Below, in pieces: positions 56,390-64,000 of a stretch of 64,000 nucleotides of DNA. Source of the stretch: Uranotaenia lowii (lineage: Eukaryota; Arthropoda; Insecta; Diptera; Culicidae); contig NC_073693.1 of assembly GCF_029784155.1 (NCBI RefSeq), positions 225,261,094-225,325,093 on the forward strand, read 5' to 3'. Numbering within the stretch: position 1 is the first letter of the stretch; each line of letters begins with the position of its first letter. A program made the translations under genes and the position numbers. Below the pieces are notes generated by a model, which was given only the letters and a program-made list of their open reading frames with translations, was not told the DNA's origin and made no database searches.

Positions 56390-58413
56390 ATAGTATACCA
56401 GCTAGTGACTTATTCTTTACATTTGCTTGAAGGTGCTTTTTGGAAAGCTGGAATGTCCTTCCAATACATAACCTTTTTTTGAAAACATAACCTTTTCAAA
56501 AACAATACTTTGAACTTCAAAGTTAGAAGTTGTTGTTGGTATAAAATTCACGCTCTGGACTTGTATTCAGTTCTTTTTAAGTAACTTCATTTTTTGTGAA
56601 AGGTTTTATGATAATCTTCGTGCTCATAGTTCTTTAGCGCAATATGTAGTAATCTAAGAAAAATCATTTTCGGGTGACAATATTGTTTGAATTTCAAAAC
56701 CATTTAAATATATAAAAAAGCGATTATTTTGCATGGTATACCAAGTTCTAAAAAATCAAGTAACTAGAAAATCAGGAAATGCAAATTGTTGAAGAAACAA
56801 TTTGCGATCTTTAGTCAAAAACCTGTAATGAAGAAAAAAAAAACAAAAAATATGTTTAATATTCCATTATAAAGAAAACCGATGGATAAAATACATTTAA
56901 AATGGTTTTACCCGTACATCATTTGTTGAATATGGTACGCGTCTGGAAGAGTAAACAAAACTGTAGGACTTAAATGGAGCTACCATTTTCATGCCACCTT
57001 CATACATAATTTCCATATCACATTTGTTCTGTAAACATTAAAAGTAATTGAAGCACATTCTGAAAGAAAGGGTTACAAACTAGGGTATTACATTGCATCA
57101 TATTCAGAACATGCGTTTTATTACATAAGTGGTATGTAGAAAAAAGATGTTAATTTTTAATTCACTCAAAATGTGAAAATATTTTTTCCGGACAAATAAA
57201 ATCTTTTCCGGGATTATAAGATTATATTCAAAATCTTCGCTGGTTGCATTTGAAAAATTCAAAATTCAAATTATTAAAATATATACTTTAACAACTCAAA
57301 AGTCACAAATTTGCACTAAATGTGACCCTTTAAAAATAAAATTCATTACAAAAAAAATATTTTTCAACTTTTATGCAGGATTTCTAACTGGGATTCGTAA
57401 TTGCTATCATTTTTTTTTACTTTATGAAACGAATGGTTGATGATCTAGCCAAAAGAATTTGTTGTTGGTTTTCCCCAATATTTTTACAATTGTCAGCCAT
57501 TTTGTTCAGTTAGAGGCTTATTTATCTGCATTATTTCAAAAATATCTCGACAGCATTATAATATAACATTGAAAATAATGATAATTTCATCAGGAAACAT
57601 ATACACTTTTTAAACGATGAAACATAAGAAAGCACACTTTGTAGCCCATAGACCTAACTAAAGGTGCTACCATTGCATGATGTTGCAAATTTGCAACAAT
57701 TAATAAAAGGCCATTATATCAGCCAAAAAATGAAAAAAATCTTCAAATTGTATTCAATTGTGTTAATTGCATAACTGAAAATGCGAATATATTTTTTTCA
57801 GACAAATTTTTTTTTCGCAGTGTGAATTGGACTAGGTCAAAACTATGAAAAATAAGCCTTTTTAAATATTTCATATTGTTCAAATTCAAGTTGGTCTAGT
57901 TCGTATATGTATACTCAGAAAGTAATTTTTTTTTTAATTCAACGTTATCTTGAAGTTAGAAATATTATTGCCATGAAGAAAAAAGTTGACTATATGGTTT
58001 TTTGTAAAAGTTACAACAGCTTTAATTAATTGTTGCAAATTTGTTACTTTATGAAACGAAGGGTTAAATTAAAATTTTAACATTTTTCACCAAGAAAATT
58101 GCAATTTATTAGAAATTTCCCGTTAATAACTTAAATATTTAAAAATGGCCATTAGATGACATCTACCTATCTCAAAAAATAAATTTTTGATCATTTTGTT
58201 GTTATTTCAATGTGTTTGGGTTTCATATATTTCAATCTATATGCACTCAAAATTCAGCCTTTAATCCAATCATGAGTTCTCATTATTATAATATTATTGG
58301 CATAAGGCTATGATCATTTAGTATCCGGGCAGTTACAAACGATTGTATTTTAAAAACTATTCATTTGATCGAAAAACTTTCTATGGAGGAAATGAAGGTG
58401 TTAATATGACATC
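56390..58413. other. mostly gene-free stretch
   Basis: Apart from one possible terminal exon (56897-57028), no gene is supported. Sequence near 58020-58104 (TTTGTTACTTTATGAAACGA, then AACATTTTTCACCAAGAA) is the inverse of sequence near 52892-52935 (TTCTTGGTGAAAAATGTTAA followed by CCCTTCATTTCATG), so a larger repeat may span this interval. Confidence 0.35.
56897..57028 (-). CDS. possible isolated terminal coding exon
   Basis: On the minus strand a good acceptor (CTTTTAATGTTTACAG) is followed by 43 open codons beginning NKCDMEIMYEGGMKMVAPF and ending DVRVKPF, then TAA. Composition is less AT-biased than its surroundings and looks protein-like. No upstream exon, start codon or donor could be identified in the following 700 bases, and the family is not recognised. 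It could be the last exon of a gene with a long intron, an exon remnant, or chance. Confidence 0.3.
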   Translation of the reverse strand, partial: NKCDMEIMYEGGMKMVAPFKSYSFVYSSRRVPYSTNDVRVKPF

Positions 58414-58433
58414 TTTATATATAAAAATGAATT

Positions 58434-58498
<65 letters not shown>

Positions 58499-60440
58499 TC
58501 CTTATAGACTCGGAAACTACTGAACCGATTTGCGTGAAACTTGGCAGGTGGGGGTATTGGAGGCAGGGGAAGGTTCCTATTATAGTTTGAGACCCCTTCC
58601 TCTCTCAGGAAGGGGGAGAGGCCTCCCAAACAAAAGACAATTGTTTGCATAACTCGAGAAACCAACAAGCAAATGGTAATAAACTTGACATGGGGTGGTA
58701 CTTGGGATAGGAAGGGGAGAGGGGGACTATCTTACTATTTTTCATATAACTCGGAAACTAATGAAGATATTGAAACCAAATTTAGCATGGGAAGGTATTT
58801 GGATACGAAAAATATTTCAATGATTATTTGAGACCCCTCCCTCTTTTCAGTAGAAAGGAGGAGGGGGCCTCTTTCATATTTTTACATATAACTCAAAAAT
58901 TGATAATGCAAATGAAACCAAATTTGACATGGGAGGGTATTTGGATACGAAGAATATTTCTACGATTATCTGGGACCCCTCCCTCTTTCCAGTAGGGAGA
59001 TATAAAGGGGGGCCTTTTTATAATTTTTTACATAACTCAATAACTAATTAAGCAAATGGAACCAAATTTGGCATGAGCGGGTATTTGGGAACGTGAATAT
59101 TCTTATGATTGTTTGAAACCCCTTCCTTTTTCCAGCGGGGAGAAAAGACAGAGGGAGCGTAGTTTCATACAGTTATTACTGCACAACTCAAGAGCTACAA
59201 CAGCAAATGGAACCAAATTTGGCATGGAACGATATTTGGGTACGAGAAATGCTTCTATGAATATTTGGTATCCCTCACTCCTTCAAAGAGGTGGATGAAA
59301 AGGGGGAGGAGAGGTCTCCCTTACAATTTCCAGTATAACTGGAGAGTTGATCGATCAAATTGAACCATATTTGGCATGTGAGGGTATTTGGATACGAGAA
59401 GTGTTTCTATTATAAATTGAAGCCCCATCTGTTTTAGCGGAAAGATATAAAGGGGGAAAGGGGGGCTCCCATACAATATTTTGCATAGCTCGAGAATTAA
59501 TTGAGCAAATGAAACCAAATTTGGCATCAAAAAGTATTTGAGTACGAAAAATTCTTTTTTATATGTGAAACAATTCCTTTCTTGCAGTAGGATGATAGAA
59601 TTGGGAATATGGGAAGGGAAGAGGAGGCTTACACTTAACTTTTTTTTTTACAAAATCCGAGAAATGGACAAAACTTAACATGGAAAATCATTTTGGTATG
59701 ATTCTATGATTATCTGACACATTTTCAGTGAGTAGGTACAAAGGAGAAGGGAGGTGAGCCCAATACAATTTTGTTAGCATAAGTTCTCAATTTATGCTAA
59801 CGAAGCCAACAAATGGAAACAAATATGACATGGAAAAGTACTCGGTCACGAGATATGTTTCTACGATTGTTAAAGACCCTTACGCTTTACAGTGTAGAGA
59901 GGGGAAGAAAGGAGGAGGCTCCATATACATTTTGTTGTAAAGCTTAAAAACTTATCAACCAATGCAATGGTACTATATTTGATATAAAAGGATTTTTGGG
60001 AACGAAAAAAATGAGTATGATTATTAAAGATCACGACCTCCATTCAGCAGATGGTGAAGGAAAGAACAGGGGAGGGGGCTCCCTTATCAGTTTTTTAGCA
60101 TAAATCCAGAACATATCAAGCAAAAACAACCATATTTGATAAGTTAAATTGTTTGCGTACGATTAATTTGAGACCCTCCAGACAGATTAACATTATCAGA
60201 TCTTTAACACAAATTTATTGATCAAGATTAATAAAATTTGTTTGAATCATATTTTTGATGCAATCATATTTATGTTGCAATTCAAAACTCCAGCTGCGGC
60301 TCTCATTTTATAGCGGTTGCTTATGAATTATATTATAATTTGATTTAAAATAATGCCAACAAACCAATAAAAATTTGAATAATTTTTAAAAATATAATTT
60401 GATTTTGAAAGGTGTAGCAAAGCACACCGGGTCAGCTAGT
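58414..60440 (+). mobile_element. Helentron-like non-autonomous element
   Basis: It starts TTTATATATAAAAATGAATT, followed by a CTGT microsatellite (58437-58498), CCTTATAGACTCGGAAACTA, then CTGAACCGATTTGCGTGAAA and CTTGGCA. It ends GCAAAGCACACCGGGTCAGC then TAGT at 60440. This beginning and end are those of Helentron-related elements in insects: no TIRs, a microsatellite near the 5' end, and a terminal GGGTCAGCTAGT-type sequence. Internally a unit of about 145 bp (AACTCGGAAACTAATGAAGC-, ACCAAATTTGGCATG-, GTATTTGG.TACGA-, GAGACCCCTCCCTC-) repeats about ten times with decay. No Rep/helicase gene is present. Confidence 0.75.
58437..58498. repeat. (CTGT)n microsatellite
   Basis: About 15 uninterrupted tetranucleotide units near the 5' end of the Helentron-like element, where such elements commonly carry a microsatellite. 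Confidence 0.95.
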
Positions 60441-60444
60441 TTAA

Positions 60445-61900
60445 TATAAAAATATTAAAAAATATATTTATCAATGATTTCAAGAAATACTCTAACTTTT
60501 TCATAAAATCTCTTTTTTATCTTTGCACACTTTTTTCAGTCATGTATTGATCCATTATTTTTACCACAGAAGCAAAACCCTTGCAAAATCATGATGTTTT
60601 ACACAAACTCATCTGGAAAAAGCAATTGGAATCTAGTTGAAACCTTTTCATTAGTAGGCATCTCGAAGAATTTGATCTCTTAAATCCGGTTTTAACATAA
60701 ATTTCTTCGTCCATCAGGACACATCTGTCACATTGCGTAAAAACCGGTTGCACATGTTGCAATCTAAGGAACTGTGCACTATTAGTTATTTACTAGGTGT
60801 CTACTAGTCGGAAAACACTTTTTGACTGACGGAAGTGGATAAATTGCATTATTTAAGGGGCCTGCATTCAGTTATCCCCAATAACCATAGACTTTTTACC
60901 ATATTTAAGATCAAGGGTTCCATTCCGATGCTTGATTTGAACTTCGTGTGGATTCTAGAGTGGCTCCTTATACTTCTTAACGATTCGGTCCAAAAAAGAA
61001 TCAGAAAAAAATCAACAGTTTATGAGTTTTCAAGTCAAAAATGAAGAGTTTCTGAGGCGCAAAATGCGCAAAATGTGCAAATTTGTGCAAAATTATTTTT
61101 ACCATGTCTTTTTGCATCGTAAATATCTCAAACACACATTAACTTAAAAATCTGACAAAAATAGGCAAGATAGTCCTTTTCATAAACAACACAACGCTGC
61201 TAAAGTTTTGCATATCCGAGCTCTTATAACGTAGCTATCACCGAAATAAAGTGTCCGGATACTAAATGATCATAGCCACAGGATGTGAATGCCAGCGGCG
61301 ATGAATCGATTTGAGACCGCCGGTAATAACCCCGAAGAGAAACCGGATTGCGTATGACTGAAGGGAACAAAATAAAATCATTTCATGTCCCTTCCTTTCC
61401 CATCACAAGATAAATGAGGATGGAAACAATGAATGAATGAATTGATCCGCTCGGTCAATGCTGTGTGTGCGTATGTAGGGCACCATTACGAAATCTACAG
61501 AGAAAAAAAAATACATTTTCTTGTTTCTAAACATATGCAAACACCTTCCGGCCTAGCTGCCCGGCTATGTGTGTTTATGTAAGCTGGCAGTAGGAAACCA
61601 AAGCACGGTTTCTCGTTTCCAATTCTTTTTCCCATCATGACCTACTGGAAAACCTCCGGCTAGACACTGGGCGTCTTTTTTGTGATGAGCAGTGCAGAAA
61701 CACTATGAAAATAAACCCTTGTTTTCCATCTGTTTCAGGTGGTACACAGGCTAAGCTGTCGAATGGCAAGATGAAGATAGAAAATAGTTGTGAGTTCGAT
61801 TTAAACCGACGACATTTTATTTTAAACTTTCTTTTTTTCCAAAATGAACTATCGAATAAATCGAAAATGCCATAAAATGCTTGAATGTGTGTTTATAATA
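60445..61900. other. gene-free stretch
   Basis: No gene is supported. A possible acceptor (CATCTGTTTCAG at 61729-61738) precedes GTGGTACACAGGCTAAGCTG, but no sustained frame follows. Codon-like composition is absent elsewhere. Confidence 0.35.
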
Positions 61901-61904
61901 CCTT

Positions 61905-62122
61905 ATGGTTTTGAATCTTGACTTAAACATTCAGTCAGCGAAACTTTTTTTTTTTGTAGAGAAATGAATCCAACTGTGTTAGATGAAATTTCAGGGACTA
62001 GATAAGAGAAAATAGATGTTGAAAAACATGCGAAAAAAATTCGCTTTGTCTCCCGGTAGGACTTGAACCCACATCTTGCGCCTCTCCGGGGCCCATGTAT
62101 TAACATTCTACTACAGGAGACC
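61905..62122 (-). mobile_element. tRNA-derived SINE
   Basis: The minus strand from 62122 begins GGTCTCCTGTAGTAGAATGT and about 50 bases later has GTGGGTTCAAGTCCTACCGG, an excellent B box. GTCTCC near the start pairs with GGAGAC at about 62048, giving a tRNA-like acceptor stem, although one end pair fails. The body continues to a tail (GTAGAGAAA..., TTTCGCTGACTGAATGTTTA) that also occurs in the hairpin at 63143-63299. I therefore read it as a SINE and not as a working tRNA gene. Confidence 0.6.
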
Positions 62123-62394
62123 AACCTGGCGAATGAATATTATATTGGTTGAGTGTCGATGTCTATCGGAATGAAGGGAATAGTTCTCCCATGTGATCAT
62201 AATCATTTTTCTTTGTCTATTTCTACTCCCATCATTTCATCTTACGGTAGTTGGGATCAAGTTTGGACATTTTAAAGCACGGCAAGATTTGCATTGCCTT
62301 CTCATATCCTGCACGGGTTGTCAGTTATGATGAGAAATGATGCGTTTTGCCTTATTTGGATATCCAGCCAATTTCGGTGTTTGGTACCGCCTTA

Positions 62395-63122
62395 GGGGCT
62401 GTCCATTAATGATGTCACGCAAAATTTGGAAAAAATTTACTCCCCCTCCCCCCTCTGTCACATATTGTCACAAATTCCGTAACCCCCCTTTTGTATTACG
62501 TCACGTTTTCCTAACCCCCCCCCCCCCCCCCCCGGAGTAAAATTTTCAACTCATAGAAATTTGATTAAAAATGTTGCTTTTTTTTAAATTCATCAGTTTT
62601 ATTCAAAGAATTGAAAAAAAGGTTAACAACTTTTAACAATCCTTCAATCATTGCTTAAAACACATTTCAATCATGAGTCCAAGGATTATGTTGATGACTT
62701 TCCATATCAATGACCAAATCTCTATCCAACCATCCAAATCTAGTTCCTCTTCTTCAATCCATTCGCAATCAAAATCTTCTCCACAGGTTAGAATTGCCAA
62801 GCAATCCTGTTCCCGTTTTGCCACAATTTAAGTGGAAAGGACTTTCCTGAGTGTTGCAGTGAAAGTCTTCTTGTGAGCTTTCCTATGCTAATCAAATTTA
62901 CCAAAAGTGATTACGTGAGTATTATTCATTAAATGAATGGTGCAAGTATAGTTTTATTGAATTTAGGATAAAATTATTTGTTATTGTTTTGCTGCGTTTT
63001 TTTTTTGTAATGATAAGTGATGTCACGCTCAAGCTGAACCCCCCCCCCCATGTCACAAATTGTCACAAAAATCAAAACCCCCCCTCCCCCCCTAACGCGT
63101 GACATCATTTATGGACGGCCCC
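62395..63122. mobile_element. MITE with TTA target duplication
   Basis: The left end is GGGGCTGTCCATTAATGATG followed by TCACGC. The reverse complement of the right end is GGGGCCGTCCATAAATGATG followed by TCACGC. TTA flanks both sides (62392-62394 and 63123-63125). Each end has a C-rich block with TGTCACAAATTGTCACAAA, inverted between them. A 3-bp TTA/TWA duplication with GGGG-starting termini fits the PIF/Harbinger type, though that assignment is inference. There is no coding sequence. Confidence 0.75.
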
Positions 63123-63142
63123 TTATTTCTATTTTTAACTGC

Positions 63143-63299
63143 GACCCAGAGATGGGTCTTGACTCAAACATTCAGTCAGCGAAAATTTTTTTTTTTTATT
63201 TTGTAGAGAAATGAATCCAACTGTGTTACATGAATTTCTCTACAAAAAAAAATTTTTTTTCGCTGACTGAATGTTTGAGTCAAGACCCATCTCTGGGTC
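63143..63299. repeat. palindrome with SINE-tail sequence in both arms
   Basis: The left arm from ACCCAGAGATGGGTCTTGAC through AACATTCAGTCAGCGAAA is repeated inverted at the right (TTTCGCTGACTGAATGTTTG through CCCATCTCTGGGT). The core between the arms is GAATCCAACTGTGTTACATG. About 85 bp of each arm resembles the tail of the SINE at 61905-62122, so it looks like two SINE tails joined head to head. Confidence 0.8.
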
Positions 63300-63300
63300 T

Positions 63301-63861
63301 GTTTGAAATTGGTATTACGATTCCGTCATGTTTGGAAGCCCCGCAGTGAGACGTGCTAACGGTCCAAGATTCTCTTTTTCTCACGTCTCACTGCTACACC
63401 GTAGAGCATAAGTGCGAAAACCAGAGAGCCGAACTGGTTGATATAAACAAACGGCAATAAAGCATAATTTTGCAACCACCGAACAGTAAACGTCGCGAAA
63501 TTATGCACAAAAAATGTTTTATAATGCACTAGAGTGGACTGTAAACACTCTTTTCTAATCTATAAGGCCATAAGCCAACACCAAAAAATTCACTTCACCC
63601 CTTTCCGACACTGGGGGACCAATTTAGTTTACACTATGTGGGCTTTCGGACGGAGTATAGATTTCGCGACGTTTACTGTTCGGTGGTTGCAAAATTATGC
63701 TTTATTGCCGTTTGTTTATATCAACCAGTTCGGCTCTCTGGTTTTCGCACTTATGCTCTACGGTGTAGCAGTGAGACGTGAGAAAAAGAGAATCTTGGAC
63801 CGTTAGCACGTCTCACTGCGGGGCTTCCAAACATGACGGAATCGTAATACCAATTTCAAAC
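63301..63861. mobile_element. near-perfect palindrome, 201-bp arms (foldback/MITE)
   Basis: 63301-63501 (starting GTTTGAAATTGGTATTACGA) and 63661-63861 (ending TCGTAATACCAATTTCAAAC) are reverse complements with no mismatch seen by eye. The 159-bp spacer is unrelated. It has no coding capacity; the open frame across 63534-63806 is a by-product of the right arm. Such identity points to very recent insertion or gene-conversion between arms. No target duplication is obvious. Confidence 0.85.
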
Positions 63862-64000
63862 ATTCCGGCCCCCTTGAAACCACCGGATTTCAACCACAAT
63901 TCTTACAAACTATAACAATTCATAAATTTTAATCAATCAAATTAATACTCTACGTTATATAATTCAAATGCAAAGTTTTTTTTTTGCCAAATTCACTAAC

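Noticed and set aside
58381..58668. 95-codon frame with RQTD repeats
   Set aside because: Created by the CTGT microsatellite of the Helentron-like element.
62048..62122. Functional tRNA gene on the minus strand
   Set aside because: B box is good but the acceptor stem is incomplete, the anticodon arm is unclear, and it continues into a SINE body shared with other sequence in the window.
63534..63806. 90-codon open frame with hydrophobic segment
   Set aside because: Lies in the spacer and right arm of a near-perfect palindrome; no homology or splice evidence.
1..64000. CRISPR array or prokaryotic operon
   Set aside because: The tandem arrays have no spacers of constant size with unique sequence, and there are no ribosome-binding sites or dense same-strand genes; the sequence is eukaryotic.

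Overview
This looks like non-coding DNA from an insect nuclear genome, most likely a mosquito or related lower dipteran (inference). The grounds are the AT-rich sequence, densely nested small DNA transposons, RTE-like and CR1-like LINE remnants, tRNA-derived SINEs, and one gene with 60-64 nt introns. There are no bacterial gene runs, operons, rRNAs or CRISPR arrays, and almost all the long open frames are repeat artefacts. The window is essentially one transposon-rich interval with a single convincing intact host gene. Layout, left to right: 1-15 kb holds a terminal-inverted-repeat (TIR) element carrying a broken piece of MCM2, a tRNA-derived SINE, a small MITE, a hAT-like element with a near-perfect 8-bp target duplication and a second element nested in it, and a Helentron-like non-autonomous element. 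From 15.0 to 22.8 kb and again from 31.0 to 39.2 kb lies the same ~7.8 kb block in direct orientation, very nearly identical and exactly 16 kb apart. The first copy runs straight into a 500-N assembly gap (22838-23337). Each copy contains a TIR element carrying a frameshifted gene of a multi-copy arthropod protein family, invaded by a foldback-like inverted array, followed by an antisense RTE-like LINE that is itself split by a 429-bp intron-like insertion. 

Between the two copies, 23.5-28.6 kb holds a hAT-like element with a perfect 8-bp duplication and a TA-flanked TIR element with another nested inside it. From 39.2 to 44.5 kb a CR1-like LINE (PHD-type ORF1, reverse transcriptase with YADG in place of YADD) is split by a 2.76 kb TIR element containing inverted CCATCTTG/CAAGATGG units. 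From 45.1 to 46.0 kb is a 13-bp minisatellite. 

At 46.1-46.5 kb, minus strand, is a compact three-exon gene for a 90-residue secreted eight-cysteine protein with TATA box, canonical introns, stop codon and poly(A) signal. It is followed by a rearranged Tc1-like transposon (46.7-48.5 kb) and 277 head-to-tail 9-bp repeats (48.9-51.4 kb). From 53.4 to 56.1 kb a TIR element carries six copies of the palindrome GTGACGTCAC. From 58.4 to 60.4 kb is a second Helentron-like element with a CTGT microsatellite, and 61.9-63.9 kb holds a SINE, a TTA-flanked MITE and a near-perfect 201-bp-arm palindrome. All functional statements rest on reading the sequence by eye; family names are from recognised motifs and were not checked by any search.
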